Assembly (NCBI RefSeq): GCF_024713975.1
Contig: NC_091094.1
Location: forward strand, 28,358,501-28,422,500
DNA from: Paralichthys olivaceus
Lineage: Eukaryota; Chordata; Actinopteri; Pleuronectiformes; Paralichthyidae
Direction of reading: 5' to 3'
Length of the DNA stretch: 64,000 nt
A model generated the notes under the pieces. That model saw only the letters and a program-made list of their open reading frames with translations, searched no databases and was not told where the DNA came from. The number at the start of each line of letters is the position of its first letter. Positions within the stretch are counted from its first letter, which is position 1. A program made the position numbers and the translations under genes. Of the stretch, positions 1-11,779 are shown one piece after another.

Positions 1-1059
1 TTTTGTGACATTTGTTACATCATAACAGATTACATGTTGAATGTCGTTAGTGATGCTGTGACTGCATGCCATGGGGCACTAATTTCATCAAGAGCAATTG
101 TACACTTCATTCAGGTTTGCAAATGTCCTATCAGCATCAACCCCAGTGGAAAACATGCATAAAGGTCTTGTATGTCAGTATGAAAATTGTGGGAAGCTCC
201 TGATCCTCAGAGGTGACCTTTGAACCTTGAATCTGAGACAATTTTGAAGGCTTACAGAGCAGCAACAAAATGGGCTACAGACCAGATGTAAACAGTTTTG
301 GAAAGCTCTTGACCTATACTACTACCATCACCTGTGGGACACCTGTAGGGGGCGCCACTAAGTAGGGTCAAAACCAAGAAAAAACGTGATTTCACCCCTT
401 TAAATATAAGCAAGATCAAATCTGACCAAACAAATGTGCTTCCCAACCCCTAAACCTATAATAGGTCTGAAGGTTTCCTCGCCACAATTTCACATATTAG
501 AGGAAACACATTTGAACTACAAAACATATGGCACTGCCCGCCACTGTGTACGGCAATTTAGTACACATTGTAGTTTTTATGTCGTGCTTCCGGGTTAGGG
601 TCAGGGTTGCGAAATTAGGGTTTAAAAAACATATATCTGCACATTCTTCAACTGAAAAAGTATAACCCTAACATGTACAATTATGTCGTGAGAAAAGCTA
701 TGTTATGAAAAAATAAAAATATGCTAATTTAGACATGATTCCTGCCACTCTGTTACGCCAACGGAAAGGGGAGTGTTCAATAGCTGAACCGATTAAGCAA
801 CGTCACAAAACCAACTTCCGGGCCTCGTCCCTTGCGATTATAGACTGTATATAAAATGTTGCGATAAACTTTTAGTCTAATGTTGTTAACAGTGTGTGCA
901 CATAACATGTTATGGTGGGCACCACATCTCTCGTCTGCCATCAGAGAGTGACAGAAGCTCCGTGTAGTTTATGAGTTTTGATGTATGAACGGAGGTGCAT
1001 TTCATTTAAGTATGCTGGAGCACCGCGAGGGTGGGCAAACGGTTTAATACCCTGGGGGA
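1..1059. other. No gene recognised
   Basis: I see no splice-supported exon or recognisable protein on either strand here. The stretch is AT-rich unique or old repeat sequence. A TTAGGG-like run near 595-625 is too short and irregular to be telomeric. Confidence 0.5.
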
Positions 1060-1372
1060 AAGTGGGGGGTATGAAATCATCTTGCAATAGAATAGAATAG
1101 AATAGGATATATAGAAATAGAATCTTTTTTTCCTGAAGATAGAGGAGTCATCCACCCCTGGCATTTTTTTGGTCCATGAAGGTGTTATGGAGTTGATGAT
1201 CTGAGTTATTAGAATGGCCCCTATCATCTTCTGTGTACATCTCTCCAGCACATCCCCCAGTGAATCCATCAGGGACACACGATTGAAGTGCCTCGGGATG
1301 TTTAGTCTGCAACAACTTCATGGAGAACTGCACATGGAACTTCATCAGTAGCCATGGATGGGAAGTACACAA
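1060..1372 (-). repeat. LINE 3-prime end fragment with pentamer tail
   Basis: On the minus strand the sequence reads as a retroelement 3-prime end and finishes in a short AGAAT/ATTCT pentamer run at about 1087-1107. A tail of short tandem repeats is characteristic of L2/CR1-type LINEs. The coding part is too short for a family assignment, so this is a tentative call. Confidence 0.35.
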
Positions 1373-2007
1373 GTGTTGTTATATGCCTTGACCTTTGCAC
1401 CCACACGGCAACCATGAAAACACCTCTTCATCTCAGCTGGAACAGGGTGGCATCCTCCAGACCCGCTCCGTTTTCACTGAAAGAAGCCCATCTCCTGAAC
1501 AAATTCCTCCCCCCACAGAAGCATCCATCAGTAGTTGACAAAACACGACAAAGATAAAAATAAAGTAAAGGTTGAGTAAAACTAAGTAGGGGTGCGACAC
1601 CCATGCAAAATCTGACTTCTAAACAAGACAATCAGATAGATTAATAATAGCTATTAGCAGTTCCAGTAGCTAGGGATAGGCCATTTATCTTTTGAATGTG
1701 CCCCAAAGTGTCCAATGTCCCAATACACAACACATACAAATAACAATAAGAAGAAGCAGTCGGACTCTTGCTGTCATCTGTACCCTTACATTTGCATGGT
1801 GAAGGAATCAAGGTAATTTAGTCTGACTTATTTATTGTCATTTCATCACAAACAGGGTTGCAAAAATTAAATGAAAGATGTAGAGCTTTCCATATTACAC
1901 ACACATTACCACTCTTGCTAACCACTGCTACTGTAATCATTTGATCATTCATTGTAATTGTACAAAATGTTTCTGTTGATTTGTCCTGTACACGTGACAT
2001 CTATTGC
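1373..2007. other. No gene recognised
   Basis: There are only short open frames without codon structure or splice support. I see nothing to annotate. Confidence 0.5.
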
Positions 2008-2125
2008 ACGTCTGTCCGTCCTGGGAGAGGGATCCCTCCTCTGTGGCTCTTCCTGAGGTTTCTTCCACCTTTTTTCCTGTTAAAAGGTTTTTTGGTGGGC
2101 AAGTTTTTCCTCACTCACTCACAAT
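2008..2125 (-). repeat. Dispersed fish repeat (GGAAGAAACCTC type)
   Basis: Read on the minus strand, this carries the aggaaaaa and ggaagaaacctc words of a very common teleost interspersed repeat. On the plus strand it includes gggagagggatccctcctctg and tgaggtttcttccacc. It is related in style to the copy near 51.34-51.80 kb. I recognise it from memory only. Confidence 0.5.
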
Positions 2126-2297
2126 TTAGTCTATCATAAGTTCCATGAGAATTGTATTTAGAACACATTAGGTAGTTTTACATTTGTTTGATACAGTACA
2201 TCTGTCGTGGCTATGAGCTACAACATCAAGTAGTAAACCTGGCATGAAAGTGCACCATTTTAGCTGTGGAGACTAATAAAGTCAATATGGTAGCTCT

Positions 2298-2552
2298 GGG
2301 ATAAGTTGAGCCACTGTATCTTGTCCTAAATATTACAATTACGTTTCCGCATTGATGATGAGGGGTAAGTTGAGCCACAATACCACTTTTTTTGGACAGG
2401 CTATATTATCAAAACAGTTATGTTTAGGCTCATTCTTTTTGTTTAGAGGGATGCACAACATCCTGAAATATATGCAGATATATTAGTTGGAAAGAAAAAT
2501 ATAATTGCCTTGACGGAGTGATCCAGAATATGAAAAGTGGTTCAACTTACCC
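2298..2552. repeat. Direct and inverted copies of a 16-17 bp motif
   Basis: The motif GGGATAAGTTGAGCCAC occurs at 2298-2314. A near copy, GGGGTAAGTTGAGCCAC, is at 2362-2378, and an inverted copy, GTGGTTCAACTTACCC, is at 2537-2552. Two copies face a third in opposite orientation, as in transposon subterminal repeats. They lie just beyond the 3-prime end of the KDZ-like transposase, so they could belong to that element or to a small independent MITE. Confidence 0.5.
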
Positions 2553-2816
2553 GGGTCTCTCGTTCAGTGTATACAGAAAATTACACTTAGAATAATGGAT
2601 GAAAAATAAAGTAAAACAATATATACAGTGAATTATATACATTATGCACATGTGCACTTTTAAGATGTTTTCCCTCTTCATTCTGCAAACCCAAACTTCA
2701 CTCTACTGCACATGTGGGGAAAAAGACAAAAAAAGATAAATATTATTAACCGATTGAATATCTAGATTGAAAACCCCTAAGTTGCATTTGTCACAGAATA
2801 ATAAAACAATAATCAA

Positions 2817-5800
2817 TCCACAACAGTAGCTATGATATAACTGGCTTGTGTCAAAATCATGTCCTCAGTTACCTGTATGTCGATGTCCTCCTCATCTGAA
2901 AAGGTCTCAAAATCACTGGCTACAGCTTCCTCCTCAAACTGCTCTTCCACCTCATCAAGGTCCAGTTCAGATCCATCAAGCCCTGCCTTTATAAGTTGCA
3001 AGTATTTATTCTTGACAGTGATAAGTTGAGACTTCTGCTGAGACCTTCGTCGATGGAGCTCTCCCTGAAGACCTTTAAGGCCTTCTTCAGAGAGACTGCA
3101 GTGGTTACCTACATGGTAATGAAAATGTACAGACTTTATAAAAAATTAAATCAATTAAAGTTACATTTATATATTTCCTCTTTAAAACATATTTTTATCG
3201 TGCTATGTAATACTGTAAATAACACACATTTAATGCTGTAACGCTGAAACAGAAAGAGTCCTGAAAATTTGCTCAACATAATGGTGGACAAATATTGGCT
3301 TACACTCAGTGCCCATGGATAGACCACTCAAGGTCTGTTCCCTTTTCTTGAGGAACTCCAAGTGCTGCCTTACTTCTGTAGCAAGGATCATGACCTCTTC
3401 CTCCAGTCTTTTAATATGCATGACCTTGTCAAAAATCTTTTTTTTTTTAAAGGAATCTGGAAATACATTCATAACAATTCCATATATAACTTCACAGAGG
3501 TTTAAGAAGAAAATAGAAGCAGGCAAATTAATACAACATAAATTAACTATATATAAACAGTTGGCGACCAGTCTCTCATTTCAGTTTAGAATGGTAAAGG
3601 ACAGATAATGCAATATGTAACATACCACTTGCTGGTAACTGCCAAGGAAATATAAAGCCAGCCTGTAAAATGTTACTGACTGGCCCGATTTGCTCTTGGC
3701 GTGGGACCATTTGGTCATGTTGAGCCACACTGATTTCTAGCTGCCTCTTGTCCCTCCACATGTGGTTGCGGATCACATTGCGTCCAGAGTAGCTGTCTGG
3801 GAGACATCACAAAAAGACACATTCCAATGCACAAAAAAGCAAAGAAGGGCAAAGAAGGGCAAAGAAATCGTGAAACATTTGGTGTCTTTCACAAACTTTG
3901 TACCCGTTTGGCTATAGAGGCGTGCTCTACACTGTCTTAAGCCTAAGGCAGTCTCCTCAATTTTTCTCCTTATGTCCGGCAGAGAATCATTAGGGGCTGC
4001 AGAAGTTTCTTTACAACATAAAACAAGAGTATTACAAGAACACTGATTATCTGTAATCTGTCAAGCCTATTGTTCATGTAAACTTGAACATTAAGATGAT
4101 TAGAGACACCTACCGTGTTCAGCCCAGTCCTGGACATCTTTGACCCACTGCTGTATAACCTGATCATTGGCAGACATCTCTTCCTTAAGGGTCTGTAGGC
4201 TCTGCCTCTCTCTCTGAAGATTCTGCTGTGTCTGTGGGGAAAAGGGAAAAATAAAGAATTTAAAGTTTGTCCATTTCTCACTCAAATGTGGCCTTTTCTT
4301 TCAAAAAAGATGACCCTTTATTTTACCTTGCGAAATCTTGTGCATAAGGTATTGCACATATTCTCAATCTTTCTCCTGTTCCAGTCCATGATCTGGACAG
4401 TCAGCATGTCTGTGCGGGCTATTACAGATGAAAAAGAAAACGACTTGACAGACAGTGAAAATGTTTCACAAAAATACCTATATAATGCTGCCAATAGTCG
4501 TGTAATGCTAAGTACTGTATATAAATGTCTATAAAAAACCTCCTTTGCCCATGAACTTAGTGTTGATGGTAGTCCTGGAGAGGAAGGAGTTTACCATTTC
4601 CACATCCTCTCCCAAAGTGGAACCAGCTCCATCTTGACTGCCTCCTCCCCATTTTATCTGTCATTGCAGTTATATACAGTACAGTACATTAGTCTGAGTC
4701 CAGTGGAATATTCATGGTTGTAATATGTATGGCTGTAAACTTACCTCACACTTGATACCATGTGCTTTGGCATGGAGCACAGACAACAATGGCTTCATGG
4801 CAGTGAGGTGGTTGTACTCCGGGCAGGCTTCAGAAAAATATTGGCCCTACATTTTTAATGTAGGGCCAATATTTACAAATTACATCCATGCAGAAGAAGG
4901 ATGGAGGACTGATAGCCGTGACTTCCTTCTGCAGGAACATTGGGTCGGCGAAGATTTCTCCCCTGTAGGATTACATTACAGCCTTGCAGTAATTGGTGTA
5001 TTGATGCCAACAATACATTAGCAGTCACACACAAAATACTTATACTGTTCTTTCAAAGTACATGAACCCAATAGATAAATTCATACAACCGCTGATAAGG
5101 GTTTTTGTTAGTCTGTGAATTTGTGAGTTAGTGAAAACTTGATCCATTAGAGTAATTTCTCATACAAGTAGTATGAGTGTGTTACAGTTGTGGCCAAATC
5201 AAGTGCAAAGGTATATCAATCAGCATACTACTGTCTGAGGTGCAGGGAAATGTGTCACATCGTGAACAATTGAAATAAATGGAACTGTATGACCAATAAT
5301 ATGTTATTATACTTGCCTGTACATATTCAGGGCACGGAGAATAATGCCATGACGGCACACAGCTACTTCTAGACCCTGAGGAACACAGAATTAGCATGGT
5401 AATTAGTGACCAAGTTGCTGTAATTTCAGTGAAGTTTAATGTAGGTTGGCTGAAGCCTGTTTTTTACCCTATAAAAATCTAACAAGTGGGTGGAAAGGTG
5501 GCACCCCTGCTTCAGAATTACCACTTTAACAATCACTATAGGGGTTAGAATGCAACCAAAGGGAGAAATGCAATGCGCCTCCACAAAAATGTGATATTAA
5601 CAAGGGAAAACTCTAAACCACATACCTGCTCATCAAGGCTGGAGCTACTCCTCTTACTTGTCTCTTTTGCTGCATTCAGCTGAGACCTGCCACAAACCCC
5701 CTTTCCTGGCACCTACAGAAAAGAAAAAATTAGTATACTAACATTTGTAATGTAAAATGTATCTATAAATATTTACTGATGTAATAGGCATGCTTGCAAT

Positions 5801-6974
5801 TGGTAGATAATAGTTAAAAGTAGTTCTTATCTATAATAGCCTGACAATGATAATCTATGTGAAAAACACACAAACAATCTTACATGCTTGGCCCTCTGTT
5901 GGATGTCTTCCACAAATGCTGCGACATCCTCGTCTTTGCAGAGAAGCACACCCTCAAAGTATCCCCCTTCCTCAGAGCTAGAGAACACAAATGACAATAT
6001 GAATTGCAAGCACAAATACAATCATTTGAAATATCAGTTTCACTGTCAACAACCTCTCTACTTGTTTTCTCCCACATCGCTAACTGCACCTTTAAGAGAA
6101 TGTCTTGGATGGTAGATCCCCACAGAATCAAATCTATAAGAAAAAAAGATTATGATTACTTACCAAGTCCTGCCTCTTCCTCATCAGGCATCTCCACTGA
6201 TGTCTCCTCAGGAACACTGAGATGACCTGATCTGGCCCCTCTACCTGAAAAGATAAAGTTCAATATAAAGGGTGCCAACAGAATATCAGTGTTGCGTCAA
6301 TGTGAATGGAATGTTTTTTCATAATGCGAGTTCACTACTGGTTACAGTAGCTCAGGAAATGATAGAACTTTGTTGCTCTGCGGTCCACAACAGGCGTGCC
6401 GCTTATGTCGAGTCCTATGCCCTGAATCACAATGTTTACTATTGAATACTGGCCCAATTTACAGAGGAAAGATTTTCCAAACACGTATGCTTTTTATCAG
6501 CAAAGCCTTGCTGATCATTCAGAGAGTTAAATACATCCACAACTGAGGGCTACCCAGTATAAGCAATCTTCTTCTGTGGGTAGTATTTATTGACCTTACT
6601 ACAACAAAATGCTTAGTACGCTGTACAAAGATGGATATCATAAACTAACCACGAGAGTTGGATGAAGGGGACTTTATGGTCTGGGCAATAATGTTGTAAT
6701 CTTCATCCTGCTGTCTCCACCGGGCCTGGTATGGTGGTTTGGATGTTCTTCTTTTTTTCACCTAAAAAGCACAATATAATCAAAGTAATGCAGGTAAACC
6801 ATATAGACTTCCTGCACAAATAACTTCTTGAATGTTACTACGCATCATAATATCTGATCCCCATGCATGGAACAGGATATTGAAATTGTTACCTACCATT
6901 ACCTTTGAGTTGATCACATCTGTCATGCTCTTCGCCTTTCTGGGCTCATCAAGGTGAGCCTCAGCTGATGCCAT
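2817..6974 (-). pseudogene. KDZ (Zisupton/Dileera-like) transposase, multi-exon, broken
   Basis: This is a minus-strand transposase of the KDZ group, an RNase H-fold cut-and-paste family that includes fish Zisupton. The exons read in order from high to low coordinates. A start MASAEAHL lies at 6974, followed by a basic segment near 6.65-6.76 kb and acidic exons near 5.88-6.23 kb. The block CGRSQ...KETSK lies near 5.65-5.70 kb and GLEVAVCRHG...ALNMYR near 5.32-5.39 kb. The segment FADPMFLQKE...CMDVICKYWPY near 4.86-4.98 kb contains the presumed first catalytic Asp. The block PEYNHLTAMKPL...HAKAHGIKCE is near 4.74-4.83 kb, a WGGGSQDGAGSTLGEDVE block is near 4.59-4.66 kb, and ARTDMLTVQIMDWNRRK is near 4.33-4.42 kb. 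The C-terminal exons down to 2817 are helical and acidic. An 18-bp inverted duplication after KYWPY introduces a stop and a frame change, so this copy cannot make the full enzyme as written. The intron-rich layout suggests an autonomous element or a host-captured relative. Exon edges are approximate. Confidence 0.75.
4836..4874. repeat. Perfect 18-bp inverted repeat with 3-nt loop
   Basis: The arm aaatattggccctacatt (4836-4853) is followed by ttt and then by its exact reverse complement (4857-4874). On the minus strand this sits inside the KDZ catalytic exon. The second arm is an inverted copy of the KYWPY coding segment and leads at once to a TGA. Confidence 0.9.
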
Positions 6975-7060
6975 AGTGCCAAAACAGCAAAAATAAAATA
7001 TGTTAAATCCCCCCATCTCTGATCTGTGGGGAAGGTGCACCGTCTGTGGTATATCTTTCT

Positions 7061-7082
7061 GTGTGTGTATATATATATATAT
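7061..7082. repeat. (TA)n microsatellite
   Basis: A short GTGTGTAT-ATATAT tract lies upstream of the putative KDZ start exon. Confidence 0.8.
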
Positions 7083-7499
7083 CCTAGCATTTCTGATTTA
7101 ATACCAAATTTGCGCTTTTACCTGAAACGGGGGGAGGTTGGCGGTAAAAAAACAAAACTGGTGGAAGTACGTCATTGACAGCGCCAGCAGAGTCCATAGT
7201 AACCACCATAGCAACGATAGAAACCTTGAAAAATATTCGTAATAACTAACAAACGGAAGATCATATACATTCACTGAAGGAATAATATGAGAACAAAGTG
7301 CAGATTTTTTGCTAGGAATATTATCAAAACGCACTTTAATGCCGAAACTATCTTAAAATGCAATGGAAGAATGGAAGCCATTTTTCACTGGAGGGAATTG
7401 CGCATGCGCACTGGTCATTGGATATTCGTAGGATAATGCACAAAAATCTGTACATAACTTTTCGTACGTTTCCATACGAACCCTTTCATGAGAATACAT

Positions 7500-8790
7500 T
7501 GCACACCCGCACACCGGGCTGGCCGGTTCCTCGCCGTTCACCACCAGAGCAATGTCGTCATTCACCAACGGAAGGAGAGGGGGAGCCCATGCAGCTAGGA
7601 AGGGCTCGGCTGAAGCAAGAAGAGCGAAGGAGATGACGGCAGGAAGGCAGATTCTTTTACTGCGGAGAGTCAGGTCATCTCATTGCTGCCTGCTCAGCTA
7701 AAAGAACCCAGGTGATGAGTCAATTCACTGCCTCAGGCTCCACTTCACGCACCCTCACGACAGTCAAGGTAATGCACCACACCACCACAGAACCTAAGGC
7801 GCTCATAGACTCAGGGGCTGATGAAAGTTTGATGGACTGGGGTTTAACAGAAGAACTGGGCCTCAAATCCAAACTTTTAGTCAAGCCCATCAAGGCCAAA
7901 GCCCTCAATGGAAAGGAACTGTTCTCCATCACACACATCACTGAACCTCTCAAGTTGAGCATATACGATGAATAGAGAACATGTTAGCTTTCATTTATTC
8001 AAATTGCCCTCTCATGCTCTGATTTTGGGACAGCCGTGGCTGTTTCGCCTCAACCCACATGTAAACTGGAGAACGGGAAAAATCATGGGGTGGGGGAGGA
8101 CTGTGTTGGTGACTCCAGGGCACACCTCGCTGCTTTCCTGCCATCCGGGAGTTCGGAGGACAATGTTTGCCATCTCTCAGAGGTTCTGGTGGCCATCCAT
8201 GGAGCCGGAGGTCCGGGAGTACGTAGAGGCATGCTCAGTCTGCCACGAAACAAGACGTCCTCCGGGTCACGCATGGGACTCTTACAGCCACTGCCCATCC
8301 CCTCCAGACCGTGGTCCGACATCTCCATGAACTTCGTCACGGGGATCCCGGTTTCTCAAGGTAACACCACTGTCCTCACAGTGGTGGACAGATTTTCCAA
8401 GATGGCTAGATTTAGAAAACAGCGGAGATCATGATGAACTATGTTTTTAAGGTTCATGGTTTTCCCAAGGACATTGTCTCTGACCGGGTGCCCCAGTTTG
8501 TTTCCTGGTTCTGGAGGGAGTTCTGCAGGCTCATTGGAGCTAAGGCCAGCCTGACCAGGATATCACCCGGAGGCCAACGGCCAGACCGAACGCCTTAACT
8601 AGCGACTGGAAACCGACCTCCGGTGTCTGGTCTCCCAGAACCCCTCTACGTGGAGCAAGCACCTGGTCTGGGTAGAGTATGCCCACAACCTACTTCCCAC
8701 CTCAGCCACAGGTATCTCACCTTTCAAATGTGTATTTGGTTACCAGCCCCCTGTGGTGTCTGAAATGCTATGTGTAGTCTTCCCCATAAA
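7500..8790 (+). pseudogene. Ty3/gypsy (sushi-type) gag-protease-integrase relic
   Basis: The reading starts in a gag C-terminus (SPTEGEGEPMQLGRARL), continues through an in-frame TGA at 7634-7636, and then gives a CCHC zinc knuckle, CGESGHLIAAC. Next comes an aspartic protease with the active site ALIDSGADESL near 7.80 kb. A TAG lies at 7973-7975. After [15 protein letters not shown] near 8.09 kb the frame runs directly into an integrase zinc-binding segment ([12 protein letters not shown]...CSVCHE), so reverse transcriptase and RNase H are absent. The integrase core follows after a frame change near 8.27 kb ([27 protein letters not shown], then FPKDIVSDR). It decays by 8.79 kb. Fish sushi-ichi elements carry the same gag and protease wording. 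The copy is dead. Confidence 0.85.
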
Positions 8791-8853
8791 AGAAATGTAT
8801 CTTTGGGTTTGAGGCCCACAGGTCCTGAGGAATTTGAAGAAAGCCTGAATATA

Positions 8854-9201
8854 TGTTAGGGCATTAGGTCACAGTTTTGAGGGGTACACTAAATTTGAGT
8901 TAGTGCCTTCTCTCCCTGTCACTGGACGGATGAGAAGAGCTGAATGAAAGCCAGATGTGTTTACTTTAGATTCATGAAAACAACACTTCTATATAAACGA
9001 GGAGTTGAAGTTGCCCCCTTAGAAGAGATTCACATTGGCCCCGAATCTCTCTCCAGGCAGGAGAGATTCACATTGACTTCGGATCTCTCCATAGGCAGAT
9101 TGCATTGCTTGTATTGATGCTGAACTTTTTTGCAATAAACATTTTATACAATTAAGACGGTGCCATTAATCCCCCAAAAATCTCTCATCTTTGTATTAAC
9201 A
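8854..9201 (+). repeat. LTR-like segment
   Basis: The segment begins TGTTAG and ends TTAACA. It carries a TATA-like tatataaac near 8991 and an AATAAA near 9134. A duplicated block of about 40 bp (9021-9060 and 9061-9098, both with GAGATTCACATTG) lies between these signals. The order TATA, then poly(A) signal, then TG...CA ends is LTR-like. The flanking five bases (atata and tactc) do not match, so this may be a 3-prime LTR or a rearranged copy. Confidence 0.5.
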
Positions 9202-9243
9202 TACTCCATATTTGCTACTTCTGAGACAGGACCCAATTCTTTC

Positions 9244-10756
9244 TCATGTAAAAAAAATGGGATGCATCATACCCATTTCATTTTGACAGCATTCAAAAAG
9301 CTGATTATGTTTCACAAGTGACTTACAGACATTTTTGAAGTTCAATTTAGATGACCACTGTTTGAAAAAACAGTGCTTTGACTCAAATCTCATGCACATG
9401 TGTCTTATCATAGGGCCCAGGGAAAGAATTTGGGCAGGGAGATGCAGCAGGTAATGTTGCTTAGGAATTACATTATTCTCAGGAAAAAGTTGCTTAAACT
9501 GTTTCAGATGCTGTTCAATCATACTTCTCAGTCTGCACAGATAAAACAGGAGCAAAAAGTATATGTATATATCTCAATTAAGTCCAAAACAAACTGAACA
9601 TACTCATTTTTCTCTATAGTATTCAGCAGAAAAGGCATGATCTTCAGCACTATCAGCATTTGTCCTGAGGACTGTTTAAGTTTGTTATTATTTGATGCCA
9701 AGGTACTGACACTTATAGGGCAGGGTTTGTCAAGTACATCTACTGGTGACAAAGGAAAACTCTGCATGGCTGAATTGAACACATCCAACTCCATCTGTCC
9801 AGACAGAACAAGGTATTTTAACACACACTTAACTTCCATTGGTGCAACACCCTCAAGAATGATGTGCATTATGTCCTGTGGAGTTTGCCGAATGAGTCAA
9901 AGGCTGGAAAATCAACCAGCTTGCTCCTTCTGTTTATACCATAGGTGGTTTTGAGGGCCGATTTCAAGAAGTCTGTGCTGGCCTTTTCTATCTCATGGCA
10001 CTGTTGAATATGTTTTTCCATTGTCCTTTTTGTAAAGCTCTCTTTATTAAAATTAATTTGCATTTCCTCAAAGGTACATGTGTGTCACCACACACTGAAA
10101 CTACAGCACCAAATAACTCAAATCCACCACTCTGTGTTTGGATTGTGACACCATTATACAGCAACTTTAAGTCTTCACCAATTCTTTGTAATACAAAATC
10201 AACACCACACTTGTCAATATCATCAGCTTTTGCTATAGCAAGGAGTCTGATTGAAGCCAACTTTGACCTAAACTTGGGGTTTATGTTTCCTAAAGTATAA
10301 TAAACCATCAGTAATTTATTTACTGAAGCATGTGACCCGAGAGGATTGCAGATCTCTATTTCATCAGAGTATATCATGATCTGTAAAGCAGAAGGTTTCA
10401 CTGAAAACAGAGGGTGGGATTTGAAAAGGCTCCCATCAGCAATATCATACAAAAATCCATCTTTGTGGCAACTCTGTGGTGTGGTGCGGATCATATCAAA
10501 AATCCTAGAATTGGACAGCTGTTCAAGACTCTTAACCAGGGATATATAGAAAAAGCTTCTGTTTTTAATTCCAAGAACTCTTGATTGTCCTTTTTTTAAC
10601 TCGACAAACCCTCTGAGACATAACTACCCCCTCTGGTTTAACTGGGTTAAAAAGCCTCTGGATGGTGCTGTCTTGCATGTATGTGGTGGCCATGAAGGAG
10701 AAAGGATCTTGAAAATTGTCTAATGTTGCCAGTACTTCCTCTTGTAGCTGCTCCAC
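9244..10756 (-). pseudogene. CACTA/EnSpm-like DDE transposase, broken
   Basis: The minus strand encodes a transposase recognisable from three spaced blocks. They are VSVCGDT near 10.09 kb, MHIILEGVAPMEVKCVLK near 9.83-9.87 kb and PKQHYLLHLP...LGPMIR...MRFESKH near 9.37-9.48 kb. In CACTA-type enzymes the Asp of GD, the Asp before MH...EG and the Glu of RFE-KH are the likely metal ligands. The best open frame (9988-10494) contains YYTLGNINPKFRSKLASIRLLAIAKADDI. Lesions are clear: sequence is missing after CGDT and the frame changes there; the frame changes again near 9.87 kb, just at the DIMH block; and an intron or break lies near 9.53-9.58 kb. Weaker upstream coding may extend to about 11.77 kb. 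The gene is divergent from the SAM-domain gene at 13.26 kb, and I think both belong to one element. The superfamily assignment is from remembered motifs. Confidence 0.65.
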
Positions 10757-11779
10757 ACTGTCTGAATGTCTTTCAAAAGATCCTCTTCATTGTGTCCCTC
10801 AAGGTGCTCAGAAGAGTAGTTTGATACTGCTGGACTTCAGAAAACAATGTTGTTGACGCTCCTCTGAAACACAGTCAAGAATGAAGTGTAAGATACATGA
10901 TGTTTGTCCAATACAACTAGCATAACTATTCTTAAGACTCATTTGAACATTGATCATACCAAAATGGTCACTGTCCTTAAATATGTGGAGCATTTGCATA
11001 TTCAAAATTACATCAAAACATGTCCCTCCTGTTGCTTGTAGTTACTGAAAGATGCTAACACTAATACTAATTGAATCCTAATAGCACCAGCATTACAACA
11101 ATTAAAGCTAACATTAAGTTTTGAAAAATATTGAAATTGAGGATAAATTTGGGGCTGTTGTTACTCTGTCAGTGGGAATATGAAATTATCCAGATCTAGA
11201 AATGTCTGGTTACACCCTCTCAGGGTTCTTACACTTTTTCCGGAGTCACCAAACACTCTATAGTGAATAATTTAAGAATATAGAGCTTTTTTAATACTTG
11301 CTTTATAAAATCAATTTTCCTACAGCACTTTTAATATTATTAAAGGATAAACACCATGATGTTAACATTATAATAATGATGATAATATTAACACTGGGTT
11401 ATGTGCAATACCTGAGACAGGTGACATCTCTCCCTCACATTGATGGCAAATGCAGCTGCACGTCTAATATTTGCACTTGATGCACCAGCTCCTTCCTGTA
11501 AATTTATGTTGTGTTAATAATATACTATGTACATATAAGACTGGTTCACATCAAATGTTGAATAATATTGTCATACAAAATTGACAATATTAGACCTTAC
11601 CTGATTATCAGGGTGTGGAACCTGATGACATGTAGGCTCTGCGTCCAACATTTCATTTGCAATGACAGTTGTGTTGACTTCACTGATGGTCCTTTGCATT
11701 CCCCGTGTTTCAGTGGCACAGTCAGAAAAAACTGGGATGTCAAAATGTTCACTTCCAACCCGAGATAGGTGGGGTGATT

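Noticed and set aside
595-625. TTAGGG-like words as interstitial telomere
   Set aside because: Only two imperfect units are present.
8854-9201. Solo LTR with target duplication
   Set aside because: The ends are LTR-like, but the flanking five bases do not match, so it is only called LTR-like.
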